A stretch of 39,081 nucleotides of DNA, taken from contig JAQTZQ010000011.1 of the NCBI GenBank assembly GCA_028687645.1, positions 1 through 39,081 on the forward strand, read 5' to 3'. Position 1 is the stretch's first letter. The number at the start of each line of letters is the position of its first letter. This document shows, piece by piece, positions 24,609-34,128 of the stretch. The notes beneath the pieces are model-generated. The model did not search any database. It was not told where the DNA came from and saw only the letters and a list, made by a program, of their open reading frames with translations. The stretch is from Rhodocyclaceae bacterium. Its GTDB lineage: Bacteria; Pseudomonadota; Gammaproteobacteria; Burkholderiales; Rhodocyclaceae. The position numbers and the translations under genes were made by a program.

Positions 24609-26027
24609 TCAGGGCAACATAAACGAAGCTTTTTCACGCACCTTGATTTCGGGATTTTCTTCGGCGACCACTTCAAAGTGGATCTGGTTGGCGCCCTTTT
24701 TGCCCGCATCAGGCGGAACGCGAACGATAGCATTGAAATTTTCCCGAGATGCGCCCGGCACTTCAACCTCACTGATGCCGTCAATGCTGATGTCAGGCAA
24801 GCCATCGACCGTTACTTTGTAACGATGCGGGGTTTCTTCGGTATTGACGATGTGCAGCGAATAAACATTCTCAATCTGGCCGTCGTCGGCTTCACGGGCC
24901 AGGGTAAAACGGTCACGGATCACGTCGACCTTGAGCGGAATACGGTTGGCCAGAAACCAGCCGGAAATGACCGTAATCAAGATCAGGATTGCCGTGTAAA
25001 GAATGATGCGCGGACGGACGATGTGGCTGATGATGCTTTGCTTGTCGAGTTTTTGCGCCATCGCATTTTCAGTCGAATAGCGTATCAGACCGCGCGGCAG
25101 CCCGACTTTGTCCATCACCTGGTCGCAAACGTCGATACAGGCAGCGCAGCCGATGCACTCGTATTGCAGGCCTTTGCGGATGTCGATACCGGTTGGACAA
25201 ACCACCACGCATTGACCGCAATCGACACAGTCGCCCAAGCCAGCCGCTTTGGCGTCGATGCCTTTTTTGCGCGCGCCACGATTCTCGCCACGCGCTTCGT
25301 CGTAGCTGATGATCAGCGTATCCGGATCGAACATCACGCTCTGGAAGCGGGCATAGGGGCACATGTGTTTGCACACCTGTTCGCGCATGAAGCCGGCCAT
25401 CAAGTAGGTGAAACCGCCGTAGAAGAAAATCCAGAAGGTTTCCCAACCCCCGAGATTGAAGGTCAGTACGTTGTGAGCCAGTTCCTTGACCGGGCTGAAG
25501 TAGCCGGTTAGCGTAAAGCCGGTCCACAGTGAAAGAATGATCCAGAGGGCGTGCTTGGTGGCCTTGATGCGCATCTTGCGCGCACTGTTGGGCGCCTTGT
25601 CGAGCTTGAGCCGGGTATTGCGCTCGCCCTCAACCCAGTTCTCGATCCACATGAAAACCTGGGTATAGACTGTTTGTGGGCAGGCATAGCCGCAGAACAG
25701 GCGTCCGGCGACAGCCGTGACAAGGAACAGGGCGTAAGCCGAAACGATGAGCAAAATGGCCAGGTAAATGACATCCTGCGGCCAGAAAACCAGGCCAAAA
25801 ATGTAGAACTTGCGCTCGATAATATGGAACAGGATTGCTTGGCGATCATTCCATTCGAGCCACAGGCCACCGTAAAAAATTGCCTGGGTGAAAATCACCA
25901 TGATGATGCGCCAATTGTCAAAAAAGCCGCGCGCTCGCTTGGCGTAAATGACCTTGTGGCTCTCAAACGCCCTGATCTGTGCGGGCGGTGGCGGTGGCGT
26001 GCCGGTGGGGTTCGGGTTTGTGCTCAT
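24609..26027 (-). CDS. ccoG: Cytochrome c oxidase accessory protein CcoG (polyferredoxin)
   Basis: 472-residue membrane iron-sulfur protein (FixG/RdxA family) that helps reduce copper for assembly of the cbb3 oxidase. About five membrane helices are visible. Conserved motifs: CGYACPQTVYTQ (near 112), CKHMCPYARFQ, and two 4Fe-4S clusters, CVDCGQCVVVCP and CIGCAACIDVCD; a C-terminal immunoglobulin-like domain follows the last helix. ATG 26027 is chosen because upstream in-frame codons fall inside the preceding gene. It follows the metallo-beta-lactamase gene by 19 bases on the same strand and has its own terminator. The cbb3 genes themselves are not in this window. Confidence 0.95.
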   Translation of the reverse strand: MSTNPNPTGTPPPPPAQIRAFESHKVIYAKRARGFFDNWRIIMVIFTQAIFYGGLWLEWNDRQAILFHIIERKFYIFGLVFWPQDVIYLAILLIVSAYALFLVTAVAGRLFCGYACPQTVYTQVFMWIENWVEGERNTRLKLDKAPNSARKMRIKATKHALWIILSLWTGFTLTGYFSPVKELAHNVLTFNLGGWETFWIFFYGGFTYLMAGFMREQVCKHMCPYARFQSVMFDPDTLIISYDEARGENRGARKKGIDAKAAGLGDCVDCGQCVVVCPTGIDIRKGLQYECIGCAACIDVCDQVMDKVGLPRGLIRYSTENAMAQKLDKQSIISHIVRPRIILYTAILILITVISGWFLANRIPLKVDVIRDRFTLAREADDGQIENVYSLHIVNTEETPHRYKVTVDGLPDISIDGISEVEVPGASRENFNAIVRVPPDAGKKGANQIHFEVVAEENPEIKVREKASFMLP

Positions 26028-26046
26028 GACGGCGGACTCTGTTGAC

Positions 26047-26742
26047 TTAGTTGGTTTTGGAAAGAGGTATTCCACATTGGCGATTGGCAGCCGCAATCTC
26101 GTTGCAGCGTGCCGCCATCTGGCAGGGCCGGTTGGCCATGCGAGCGATGAACTCATCGCGGCTGACACCACAGAATAACGGATTATTGCGGCGTTCGTCA
26201 CCTATGCAGCTGACTTGCCTACCTTGCTGGAAATGGCCTGGGTAGAGCAGGGTCTCATCGGCAAAACGGAGTAGTTTGCGAGTAATACTATCGTATAAAC
26301 GCCCGGCATCGGCACCGTTATCGCAAAGATTTCCACAGTCGCCGATCAGCAGACAGTCGCCGGTAAAAAGGCGGTCGGCACAGTGGTAGGTCAGGCAACA
26401 GGGGGTATGGCCGGGAGTTGCGATGACGCTGATCTGAAGCTTGCCAATATTGAGCCGGTCGCCTTCCTGCAGCTGGCAATCAGCATTTTGCATTTGGGCA
26501 TCACCACTGGCGATTTTGGCACCTGTGGCCTGACGCAGGCTAGCTGCGGCAGTGAGGTGGTCAGCGTGCAGATGGGTTTCCAGGACGTAGTCGAGTTGCC
26601 ATTGCATTTCGTCAAGCACGCCTAGATAAAGTGCCAGGTCATCGGCAACTGGATCAATCATCACCGCCCTTTTGCTTTCCGGGCAGGCCAGCAGGTAGGA
26701 GAGTGATCCGCTTGGGCGGTCGAGAAATTGTCGAATGTGCAT
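26047..26742 (-). CDS. Metallo-beta-lactamase-fold protein, ETHE1 persulfide-dioxygenase-like
   Basis: 231-residue protein with the MBL metal site: THLHADH (H57, H59, D61, H62), TPGHTP (H112), FTGD (D129) and YPGH (H170). GDCLLIGDCG, the SITRKLLRF helix and the GDERRNNP segment resemble ETHE1 and bacterial persulfide dioxygenases, which oxidise glutathione persulfide to sulfite, rather than glyoxalase II. It is unusually Cys-rich in the second half. It is co-directional with ccoG 19 bases downstream, forming a two-gene operon. A near-match to a sigma54 promoter lies about 185 bases upstream. Enzyme identity is inference; the fold is firm. Confidence 0.83.
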   Translation of the reverse strand: MHIRQFLDRPSGSLSYLLACPESKRAVMIDPVADDLALYLGVLDEMQWQLDYVLETHLHADHLTAAASLRQATGAKIASGDAQMQNADCQLQEGDRLNIGKLQISVIATPGHTPCCLTYHCADRLFTGDCLLIGDCGNLCDNGADAGRLYDSITRKLLRFADETLLYPGHFQQGRQVSCIGDERRNNPLFCGVSRDEFIARMANRPCQMAARCNEIAAANRQCGIPLSKTN

Positions 26743-27067
26743 GGCAGGCTTGAATAAGGGTGGAAACCGAGAGCCAATCTGTGAGCAAAGCGGTTACGGC
26801 TGCAAAAAATGCCTGCGGGGCGAATTGAAAACTGCAGTCGGAACAAGCGGTTGCCCGCCAGCGTAGCGAACGAAAGGAGGGGGAGGCGCCACTACGCTGA
26901 TGGTTCGGTTTCCGCTCTTTTATAATCAAGATGCGTGCCAGCAGGTCATTAACTTTAAATTATAATTAAATCAATGGGTTATGTATTTTGCTGGATTGGT
27001 GTTGGTATTTTGAAAATAATTGGTGCCATAATTGACATTCAATTTTGGCGAAAGTGACAAATTCGAC
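26743..27067. other. Divergent spacer between MBL-ccoG operon and sigma54 activator operon
   Basis: 325 bases without a gene. It contains an inverted repeat CAGCGTAG/CTACGCTG (26859-26866, 26892-26899), a sigma54-like element on the minus strand (26925-26940), an AT-rich stretch near 26951-26971, a small palindrome TATTTTGAAAATA (27006-27018), and a weaker sigma54-like element on the plus strand (27021-27036). I saw no RNA gene or clear sigma70 promoter, although a TATAAT occurs at 26921-26926 without a good -35. Confidence 0.5.
26925..26940 (-). promoter_or_regulatory. Sigma54-like promoter element facing the MBL-ccoG operon
   Basis: On the minus strand TGGCACG (26940-26934) is a perfect -24 box and is followed four bases later by TTGAT (26929-26925), where the consensus is TTGCA/T. 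The spacing between the two boxes is exact; the only difference is A for the usually conserved C of the -12 box, which weakens the call. Confidence 0.35.
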
Positions 27068-28384
27068 ATGTCTACACGCTTGCTAGGTGAGCTGGTCTCC
27101 TTTCTTGATGCCTTGCCTGAGCCCCGCATCGTCATGGATACCGATTACCGTATTGTCGCGGCTAACCGCGCCTATGTGCGCGAGTTCAGTGGCGGCCAGC
27201 CGATCCGCGGGCGCACTTGCTACGAGGTGTCGCATCGCTTTTCGGTGCCTTGTGATCAAGCCGGAGAATCCTGTCCGCTCAAGCAAAGCCTGGAGGCGCG
27301 TGCGCCGCAGCGTGTGCTGCATTTGCACCACACCCCGCGTGGTGAAGAGCATGTTGACGTGGAAACCACGCCGATTCTCGATGATGACGGGGAGGTTTTG
27401 TACTTTGTAGAAACCATGCGCGTAGTGCGTCAGGCCAGTAGCAGAGCAGCAGCTCAAGGGCTGGTTGGACGCTCGGCGGCTTTTGTTGGCATGTTGCAGA
27501 AGGTGTTGCGTGTCGCCAATTCGATGGCTACTGTTTTGCTGCTCGGTGAAACCGGTACCGGCAAGGAACTGGTGGCGCGTGCGATCCATGAAGCCAGCCC
27601 GCGCAGTAGCGGCCCTTTCGTCGCGGTCGACTGCGCCGGGATGACTGAAAGCTTGTTCGAGAGTGAGTTGTTCGGTTACGAAAAAGGGGCGTTTACCGGT
27701 GCGGCCCATCGCAAGCAGGGGCTGGTCGAGGCGGCCAGCGGTGGCACGCTGTTTCTCGATGAAATTGGTGAGTTGCCGCTTACCCTGCAAGTCAGGTTGC
27801 TGCGCCTGCTGGAAACCGGCACCTATCGCCGGGTCGGCGGTCTGGAGTGGTTGCCGGCGGACTTCAGGATGGTGGCGGCAACGCACCGCGATTTGCGCGC
27901 CATGGTGCAGGCTGAAACCTTCCGTCGTGACCTGTATTTCCGGATCAATACCTTCCCGCTCCACACCCCGGCGCTGCATGAGCGGGTCGAAGATATTCCG
28001 CTGCTCGCCACCTCGCTCCTTGAAAGGGTGGATCGCATCCCCGGGCGACATTTAAGCCCATCAGCGCTGGCCTGGCTGTCGGGCAGGCGTTATGCCGGCA
28101 ATATCCGTGAACTGCGCAACCTGATCGAGCGTGCGACGCTGATGGCCGATGGCGATACGATAGATTTGCCGCACTTGATGGAGATCGAAGATGATCTGCC
28201 GGAAGTTTGGCGTGTCGAGGAAGGGGGCTTTCAAATTGGGCATGTCATTGATCTCGAGCGCCTGGAAAAAGACTACCTGATTTGGGCGCGCAAATATTTT
28301 GATGGTGATTTGAGCGCGCTCGCCGCAAAATTGGGCATCAGCCAGCGTACGCTGTATCGCAAATTACAAGTGAATCATGGATAA
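27068..28384 (+). CDS. Sigma54-dependent transcriptional activator with Cys-containing PAS sensor
   Basis: 438-residue NtrC-family activator without a receiver domain. Residues about 8-125 form a PAS domain carrying C51, C62 and C69 (CYEVSH, VPCD, SCPLK), a pattern seen in PAS domains suspected of binding a metal or responding to redox state. The AAA+ domain shows Walker [21 protein letters not shown], and a Fis-type helix-turn-helix ends the protein ([16 protein letters not shown]). ATG 27068 is preferred to TTG 27032; ribosome site is weak (AAGTGA). The 3' end overlaps the CorA-like gene by 8 bases, placing both with a hydrolase in one operon. Its target promoters are unknown; the divergent MBL-ccoG operon is a candidate. 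Confidence 0.9.
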   Translation: MSTRLLGELVSFLDALPEPRIVMDTDYRIVAANRAYVREFSGGQPIRGRTCYEVSHRFSVPCDQAGESCPLKQSLEARAPQRVLHLHHTPRGEEHVDVETTPILDDDGEVLYFVETMRVVRQASSRAAAQGLVGRSAAFVGMLQKVLRVANSMATVLLLGETGTGKELVARAIHEASPRSSGPFVAVDCAGMTESLFESELFGYEKGAFTGAAHRKQGLVEAASGGTLFLDEIGELPLTLQVRLLRLLETGTYRRVGGLEWLPADFRMVAATHRDLRAMVQAETFRRDLYFRINTFPLHTPALHERVEDIPLLATSLLERVDRIPGRHLSPSALAWLSGRRYAGNIRELRNLIERATLMADGDTIDLPHLMEIEDDLPEVWRVEEGGFQIGHVIDLERLEKDYLIWARKYFDGDLSALAAKLGISQRTLYRKLQVNHG

Positions 28385-30029
28385 CTCTCTTAAAAGCGAC
28401 ACGCGTGTCAGCCTGTTTCATGCCAGCCTTGTCTGGCCCCTGCAACTTGAACCGCTCCTCGGCAAAAATGCGGAAGGAAGGCATTGGGAGGTCTTCGAAG
28501 GCACCCAGGAGAAGCACGGCTGGCGTCGTCTTGATGACGAATTCACCGACGATACCAGCCAGTTCAAGGAGCGACACTACCGTGAATTCGTTTCCTTTTT
28601 GCCTTATGTGCAGCGTTTTTTGTACGGCGAGGGGCGTTCGCCCCACGTCTCTGCTGCAGACCCTCCGGGCAATTCGCCAATGCACGTTTTTCGCCGCACC
28701 GACATTGCGGCATTGCGCCTGACGCTGCGCCAGGGTCAGGTGCCGATCGAGTTGCACATCGTTCACCTTGATCTCTATTTTTTTCATGATCTTGATCTCG
28801 TCCAGTTGAACGTCGAGGTACGCGCTGATAATTTGGCGCTTGATAGCGTGCGCGATATTCTCTTTCGTTTTGGGCGGGCTTATCCGTCAGGCTGGAACGA
28901 AGAAGGAGAGGGGCTGCACAACTCATACATGGCGGAGTGGCTGGGGCATGACGGCCAGGTCGTGGCGCGTTCAGATGCCGGGCACCGCGATAAATATCTG
29001 GGTTTTGTCTGCGAGCATCGAAGTCCGTGTATATCCGAACATTGGGCTTGCCTGCTGCGCCCGCTGGTGCTGGCACATTCTACCGAGCCGGGCGAGTTGC
29101 GTTACCGGCTGATTGAATATCACCGCATGCCGGTAATGGCCTTCATTGCCCTTGAGCAGCCACGTTTGCTGAGTCGCGAGGAATGGGTGCGCATCGGCTT
29201 GGCGACCATCATGCATCCCGATGAGACTTTGCCGATTAACGAACCTGCGGTTGCTGAATTCGAGCAGCGCTACTGCCAGGATCGTTTCTGGACCGATAGT
29301 GATGTCGGGCCGAATACCCGCTTCATCTGCAGCGGCAATTCGCTGACCGTGGTCGGCGATGCCAGCAAGCCGTTTTTTATAGATAGTGAGCGTGGTGTGC
29401 TGGCGCAATTCCGCCACCAGTATTTTATGGTTTTCCTCATTGCTCATTTACATCGTGCGGCACTGTTGGTGTTTTCAGAGGTATTGGTCGACGCGGTAAA
29501 TGATCTTGATATTCGCAATGACGTTTCAGTGCGCCGCTTCAAGCGCCGGATTCGCGCCAATTTCGAGACATTTCTGCGTTTTACCCACCGCTACTGGTTC
29601 CACGAGCTTTCCGAGCGCCCGCATGTGCAGGCGATATTTCGCTTGTGCGCCAATCATTTGCGGAATGATGATCTGTATAACGAGGTACGTAGCGAAATTC
29701 GCGAAATGAGCAATTATCTTGATAGCGATTCGCAGCGCCGGCAATCCAATACGGTTGTGCGTCTTACGGTGATCACAATCCTCGGCTTGATTGCCACGGT
29801 AACTACCGGTTATTTCGGGATGAACATCATTCCCTTCGGTGAAGGCTCGGTGCTTGAGCGCGTGCTGCATGGCCTTGTGGCAACCAGTATTTTCATTGTG
29901 CTGGTCTTGTCTGCCGTCTCCCGCTCAAAACGCTTGTCCGACTTCCTTGAGGCGGTAGCCGACGAAAAACTTGGCTTGATTGACAAGATCAAGGTGCTGT
30001 GGGGCTCCTTGTTCAGCAAGGAACGCTAA
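28377..30029 (+). CDS. CorA-like GMN membrane protein with large N-terminal domain
   Basis: 550-residue protein. The last 100 residues carry two membrane helices, the first ending in TGYFGMN, the GMN signature of CorA/MRS2 divalent-cation channels, and the second near [15 protein letters not shown]. The preceding part, about 440 residues with long helices (for example [28 protein letters not shown]), is much larger than in typical CorA (about 320 residues in all) and I do not recognise its N-terminal half. The start overlaps the sigma54 activator and the stop shares a base with the next ATG (TAATG), so it is translated within that operon. Divalent-metal transport (Mg, Co, Ni or Zn) is inferred only from the GMN region. 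Confidence 0.75.
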   Translation: MDNSLKSDTRVSLFHASLVWPLQLEPLLGKNAEGRHWEVFEGTQEKHGWRRLDDEFTDDTSQFKERHYREFVSFLPYVQRFLYGEGRSPHVSAADPPGNSPMHVFRRTDIAALRLTLRQGQVPIELHIVHLDLYFFHDLDLVQLNVEVRADNLALDSVRDILFRFGRAYPSGWNEEGEGLHNSYMAEWLGHDGQVVARSDAGHRDKYLGFVCEHRSPCISEHWACLLRPLVLAHSTEPGELRYRLIEYHRMPVMAFIALEQPRLLSREEWVRIGLATIMHPDETLPINEPAVAEFEQRYCQDRFWTDSDVGPNTRFICSGNSLTVVGDASKPFFIDSERGVLAQFRHQYFMVFLIAHLHRAALLVFSEVLVDAVNDLDIRNDVSVRRFKRRIRANFETFLRFTHRYWFHELSERPHVQAIFRLCANHLRNDDLYNEVRSEIREMSNYLDSDSQRRQSNTVVRLTVITILGLIATVTTGYFGMNIIPFGEGSVLERVLHGLVATSIFIVLVLSAVSRSKRLSDFLEAVADEKLGLIDKIKVLWGSLFSKER

Positions 30030-30868
30030 TGATGAAAAAATTCACTGCCGACGACGGTGAGCAACTACACCTGCAGCTATCGGGATGCGGTTCTCCGCTG
30101 CTTTGCCTGCACGGCTGGACATCCAGTCACGCCGTCTGGCGGCCACTGCTGGCGGCGCTGACACCCCATCACCAAGTCATTTGTCCTGATGCACGCGGCC
30201 ATGGTGGTCACGCGCTGCAGGTAACGCAGTGCGCGGACGTGGCTCGCCTGGCGCGTGATGTACTCAATCTGATCGACCATTTCGGCCTGGAAAAAGTGGC
30301 CATTGTCGGTCACTCCATGGGCGCGCTGACACTGTGGCAACTTATTCAGGACATCGGCTGTGAACGCATTTCCGCGATTTGTATCATTGACCAGTCACCC
30401 AAACTGGTCACGGATGCGACCTGGGCCAACGGTATTTACGGCGATTTTGACATCACCCGTTCGCAGCGTTTGATCGATCATCTTGAGCGTGATTTTCCCG
30501 AGGCAGTGCTGCAACTCGTTGCCTACGGCCTCAATGTGCGAGCGCGCGAAACCTACGAGCGCAACAGCCGTGGCTGGCAGCAGTCGCGCCTCAATTTGCA
30601 GGGACTTGATCCGGTGCCGCAAATCGCGATCTGGAAATCACTGGTAGCCGCCGATTACCGGGCTGTACTGGCAAAAATCGCGGTGCCAACGCTATTGGCC
30701 TTTGGTACGCAGAGCAATTTCTACACCGCAGCCACGGCAGAATATCTACTCACCCATATCGCAGGCGCGCAACTGAGTTGCTACGAAAAAGCCGACCATT
30801 GCCCACAGTTGATCGACCCTCAGCGCTTTACCACCGAACTGCTTCAGTTTCTCTCGCTGTCGAACTAG
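30029..30868 (+). CDS. Alpha/beta hydrolase fold protein
   Basis: 279-residue cytosolic hydrolase. The oxyanion loop is HGWTS (28-32) and the nucleophile is S96 in GHSMGAL. The C-terminal histidine is in KADHCPQL. At the usual acid position the sequence is FGTQSNFY, without the expected Asp, which occurs in some subgroups where Ser sits there or another acid substitutes. AAGGA lies 6 bases before ATG 30029, which overlaps the stop of the CorA-like gene; a longer frame from 29999 is less likely. It ends the activator operon and overlaps the convergent GGDEF-EAL gene by four bases. The substrate is unknown. Confidence 0.85.
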   Translation: MMKKFTADDGEQLHLQLSGCGSPLLCLHGWTSSHAVWRPLLAALTPHHQVICPDARGHGGHALQVTQCADVARLARDVLNLIDHFGLEKVAIVGHSMGALTLWQLIQDIGCERISAICIIDQSPKLVTDATWANGIYGDFDITRSQRLIDHLERDFPEAVLQLVAYGLNVRARETYERNSRGWQQSRLNLQGLDPVPQIAIWKSLVAADYRAVLAKIAVPTLLAFGTQSNFYTAATAEYLLTHIAGAQLSCYEKADHCPQLIDPQRFTTELLQFLSLSN

Positions 30869-33744
30869 CGCTTATGACCCTTGGCAAAATTGAGGAAATC
30901 TCCGCTGGCGAGTGGCTTGCTGTAAATGTAACCCTGCACTTCGTTACAGCCAGCCTGCCGGATAAAGGCCAGTTGCTCCGGTGTTTCAACGCCTTCCGCA
31001 ATCGAGCGCATATTGAGCGAGTGGGCGATGCTGATGACGGCGCGTGACATGGCGGCGCTTTCCTCGTTGATGCAGACGTCGGAAATAAAGCTGCGGTCGA
31101 TTTTGAGTTTATCCACCTTGAAGCGCTTAAGATAAGCCAGGCTGGAATAACCGGTACCGAAATCATCAATCGCCACGGAGGCGCCAATCGCCTTGATGCC
31201 GCTGATGGCGTCCTGAACCACTACGCTATCTTCAATCAAGGTCGATTCGGTCAGCTCAACCTGAATCAATCCCGGTGAAATGCCGGCACTTTTGGCCGCA
31301 CGCTGGATCGAGGCGACAATGTCGTTACGGTAAATCTGCACACCGGAAACATTGACCGCAATCCGGCAGTGCAGCCCCTGGTCACGCCAACGCCGCGCTT
31401 GTTCGCAGGCTTGCGCAATGACCCACTCACCAATCGGTAGAATCATGCCGATTTCTTCTGCCAGCGGAATGAATTCGTTGGGTGGCACCGCATCCCGCCC
31501 CTCGGGGTGCCAGCGCAACAGGGCTTCAGCCCCAAACAACGTGCTTGAGTCGATATAGACCTGGGGTTGGTAGACCAGATGAAACTGATTTGCCATCAGG
31601 GCTCGGCGCAGGGAATTACTGAGATCGAGCCGGCGTTTTGCATGGTCATCCATCGACTGATGGAAAAAACTGAAACTGCCGCGCCGTTCCTTGGAAACGT
31701 ACATCGCGGTATCCGATTTTTGTAGCAAGCTGTCAAAATCCTCGCCGTCTTCGGGAACCATGGCAATGCCGATCGATACCGAGGTGTTCAGCGAGTGCTC
31801 GCCGACCACGAAGGGCTGGCTCAGACTGTCAATGATCTTTTGCGCAATTGCCGCCGCGTTGTCCTTGTTTTCGATACCGTTGAGAAGCAGGATGAACTCA
31901 TCGCCGCCCTGACGACTGAGCGTGTCGCACTCACGGACACAGGAGCGCAGACGTTTGACGACGCTGATCAATAATTCGTCGCCGATACGATGGCCGAGCG
32001 AATCATTGATCCGCTTGAAATGGTCGAGGTCGAGGAACATGAAGGCCATGCTGCGCCCGGAGCGCCGTATCTGTTCCCGGGTGTGGGTAAAGCGGTCGCG
32101 CAGCAGAAGGCGGTTGGGCAGACTGGTAAGTGCATCGTGATGAGCGAGGTATTGAATTTTTTCTTGCGCTGCCTTGCGCTCGGTGATGTCGGAGAAACAG
32201 CCGATGTAGTTAAGGATTTCCCCGTGCGAATCGCGAACCACCGTGATTGAAAGCCATTTAGGGTACTGCTCGCCATTTTTGCGCTTGTCCCAGACCTCTC
32301 CCTCCCAGTTACCCTTTTCGGCCACAGTCGTCCACATCTCGCGGTAAAAGCTGTCGTTGTGGCGGTCGGACTTGAGTATGCGCGGCGTGTTGCCGATCGC
32401 CTCGTCACGCGAGAAACCGGTGATCTGGGTAAATGCCTTGTTGACGTTGATGATGAGCCCGCTTCGATCGGTAATCAGCAAGGCTTCCGAGCTGTGGGCA
32501 AAAACTCTTTCGGCGAGCAACAGTTGGGCTTCTTGCTCGCGTTTTTCGGTAATGTCGACATACACCCAAATGGAGCCGGAATGGATGTTTTGGGAGTTGA
32601 GCGGACGCCCGGAAAGCATGATCCAGATCGGCTTGCCATCCTGACGGCGCATTTCGTATTCGCCCTGGGCAAAGCCTTTGCGCGCTAGTTCGCCATACAT
32701 CTCTTCGCCCACTTTTTGCCAGTGCTCAATCGACGGGTGAAGTAAGTGGGTGATTTGGCCTTCCAGTTGCTGTGGCGAGTCGAATAAAAACATGTCGGCC
32801 AGGCGCTTGTTGCAACTCAAAATTCGTCGTTGCTGCGCCCAGATGATGCCGACGTGGGCGTTGTCGAAGATCAGGCGCTGTTCTTCGAGCAGGCGGACAA
32901 TGCGGGCTTCCGCCTGCTTGCGTTCGGTGATATCGGTGTAGGAGGTGACAAAACCGCCCTCCGGCAGCGGGGTGCCTTTGACTTCGAGGATCGTGCCATC
33001 CGGGCGGGTGCGCTCAAAGCAGTGTGGCTCCGGGTGGCGCGCCTTGTTCATGGCCTCAGCGACATAGGCGTCGACATCCACCGGGCCATATTCGCCGTGC
33101 TCGGCATTGAAGCGGATCAGGGTTTCGAGATCGATGGGGCCACTACTCAAATCCTCCGGCAACTTGAGCATGCGGCGCAGTTGGCCGTTACGCATGGTGA
33201 TATTGAGCGACGAATCAATCACCGAAACCCCGCTCGGGAAGTGCTCAATAATGGCATTCAGTACCGCGTGCTCGCGACGCAAGGCAAGGTCGGCACGGCG
33301 TTGGGCTGAAATGTCCTGGAGCGTTTCGATAGCCCCGACTAATTCCCCGTTTTCATTGTGTAGCGGCGTTGCCGTGAAATAGAGCCAAGTCCCCTGCGGC
33401 CCCATGGCCGGGAAAAAATCCTCAGCCTCGTAAGAGTCGGGAATGATGGCTGAGCGGCGAAATTTATTGCAGTAATAGGTGTTGATGCCCGAGTCGATCT
33501 GGCCGGAGACCACCAGATCGGCCATTACTGGACGCGGCTGGGGATAGAAGGGTTTCCATTGATTCTTGCTGCCGACCATCTGATCAGCAGGATAGCAAAG
33601 CACAAATTCGCAGGCGCGGTTCCAATGAGTGACCCGGTGATCGAGATCAATGACAAAGGTAGGCACGGGGGTGCCGTTCAGGATCTCATCCAGTCGCTTG
33701 AGTGAGGTCAGCGACGAGGCGAGTGCCAAAGCACGTTTCGGCAT
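30865..33744 (-). CDS. Soluble four-PAS GGDEF-EAL c-di-GMP signalling protein
   Basis: 959-residue cytosolic protein without membrane helices. Four PAS domains are visible (about 10-140, 145-275, 280-400 and 400-525, each ending with a DITE-type PAC segment), then GGDEF (about 530-695) with intact GGDEF and an RxxD inhibitory site five residues upstream, then EAL (about 705-950) with AEALLRW and [10 protein letters not shown]. Both enzymatic activities are plausible. ATG 33744 is chosen because a strong AGGAGG site lies 5 bases before it; the ATG at 33774 lacks one. The first PAS domain has a CNKF segment (YYCNKF) typical of diguanylate cyclases of this group. Cofactors of the PAS domains are unknown. 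Confidence 0.92.
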   Translation of the reverse strand: MPKRALALASSLTSLKRLDEILNGTPVPTFVIDLDHRVTHWNRACEFVLCYPADQMVGSKNQWKPFYPQPRPVMADLVVSGQIDSGINTYYCNKFRRSAIIPDSYEAEDFFPAMGPQGTWLYFTATPLHNENGELVGAIETLQDISAQRRADLALRREHAVLNAIIEHFPSGVSVIDSSLNITMRNGQLRRMLKLPEDLSSGPIDLETLIRFNAEHGEYGPVDVDAYVAEAMNKARHPEPHCFERTRPDGTILEVKGTPLPEGGFVTSYTDITERKQAEARIVRLLEEQRLIFDNAHVGIIWAQQRRILSCNKRLADMFLFDSPQQLEGQITHLLHPSIEHWQKVGEEMYGELARKGFAQGEYEMRRQDGKPIWIMLSGRPLNSQNIHSGSIWVYVDITEKREQEAQLLLAERVFAHSSEALLITDRSGLIINVNKAFTQITGFSRDEAIGNTPRILKSDRHNDSFYREMWTTVAEKGNWEGEVWDKRKNGEQYPKWLSITVVRDSHGEILNYIGCFSDITERKAAQEKIQYLAHHDALTSLPNRLLLRDRFTHTREQIRRSGRSMAFMFLDLDHFKRINDSLGHRIGDELLISVVKRLRSCVRECDTLSRQGGDEFILLLNGIENKDNAAAIAQKIIDSLSQPFVVGEHSLNTSVSIGIAMVPEDGEDFDSLLQKSDTAMYVSKERRGSFSFFHQSMDDHAKRRLDLSNSLRRALMANQFHLVYQPQVYIDSSTLFGAEALLRWHPEGRDAVPPNEFIPLAEEIGMILPIGEWVIAQACEQARRWRDQGLHCRIAVNVSGVQIYRNDIVASIQRAAKSAGISPGLIQVELTESTLIEDSVVVQDAISGIKAIGASVAIDDFGTGYSSLAYLKRFKVDKLKIDRSFISDVCINEESAAMSRAVISIAHSLNMRSIAEGVETPEQLAFIRQAGCNEVQGYIYSKPLASGDFLNFAKGHKR

Positions 33745-33880
33745 TCTCTCCTCCTGCGTTTGAAGCATGGGCACAAGTCTTGGCGTTGTGTTTTTGTGGA
33801 AACTATTACTTTAGTTATGCCTTGATGCTACTCCTCTTTCTGCCGAACTTGCAACCGCAAAGTATGGCAGTTAAAAAGTT

Positions 33881-33908
33881 GGCATGGCCGGCTTGGCAGG
33901 CGTTTGAC
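33881..33908 (+). repeat. Short dispersed repeat, copy 1
   Basis: The 16 bases GGCATGGCCGGCTTGG are identical to 34771-34786, and after five differing bases the match resumes with GTTTGAC. The two copies lie 890 bases apart on either side of the repeat-protein gene. Nature unknown. Confidence 0.5.
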
Positions 33909-34022
33909 GTGCTCTGTGGCTGGCTCAAGCCGGGACAAAATCAGCGTAAGTCTTGCGGTCAACCTTAAAAATGCCATCAAAAACGCTGTCGACCGTAATT
34001 GTTGGCGACAACTGGCCCCGCT

Positions 34023-34058
34023 TTTACATTTACTTACATCGCCTTAACAGCGCTTAAA
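34023..34058 (+). promoter_or_regulatory. Array of CpxR-like half-sites upstream of the repeat-protein gene
   Basis: Half-sites TTTAC (34023), CTTAC (34033), TTAAC (34044) and TTAAA (34054) start 10, 11 and 10 bases apart. On the minus strand they read GTAAA, GTAAG, GTTAA and TTTAA. The nearest is 70 bases before the ATG at 34129. The same 10-11-10 spacing occurs at 36220-36255. They resemble the established CpxR box GTAAA-N5-GTAAA. Confidence 0.55.
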
Positions 34059-34128
34059 CCATTAGCTGGATAAATTACTTTGGCCAACAAAGCTTGGCAT
34101 CATCTAACGAAATGAAAGGAATTTTGAC

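Larger units (their letters stand above)
33745..34128. other. Spacer between the four-PAS GGDEF-EAL gene and the repeat-protein gene
   Basis: 384 bases. It should hold the leftward promoter of the GGDEF-EAL gene and the rightward promoter of the repeat-protein gene. Features: one copy of a short dispersed repeat (33881-33908), and an array of four TTTAC/TTAAC-type half-sites (34023-34058) about 70 bases before the next start codon. TAAATT (34071-34076) is a possible -10. A frame of 88 codons starting at 33702 crosses the GGDEF-EAL start, lacks a ribosome site and is not believed. Confidence 0.5.

Noticed and set aside
24552-25511. Open frame of 319 codons on the plus strand opposite ccoG.
   Set aside because: It lies antisense to the strongly conserved CcoG frame, starts inside the terminator region and has no recognisable motifs.
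27021-27036. Sigma54-like element on the plus strand (TGG-N9-TTGAC) before the sigma54 activator gene.
   Set aside because: GG and the -12 position are spaced correctly, but the -24 box is poor and the -12 box lacks GC; too weak to annotate.
27083-28051. Open frame of 322 codons on the minus strand opposite the sigma54 activator.
   Set aside because: The plus strand carries all AAA+ motifs in frame; the antisense frame has none.
33702-33968. Possible small membrane protein of 88 codons in the spacer before the repeat-protein gene.
   Set aside because: The start lies within the GGDEF-EAL gene, no ribosome site precedes any internal ATG, and the hydrophobic stretch is short.
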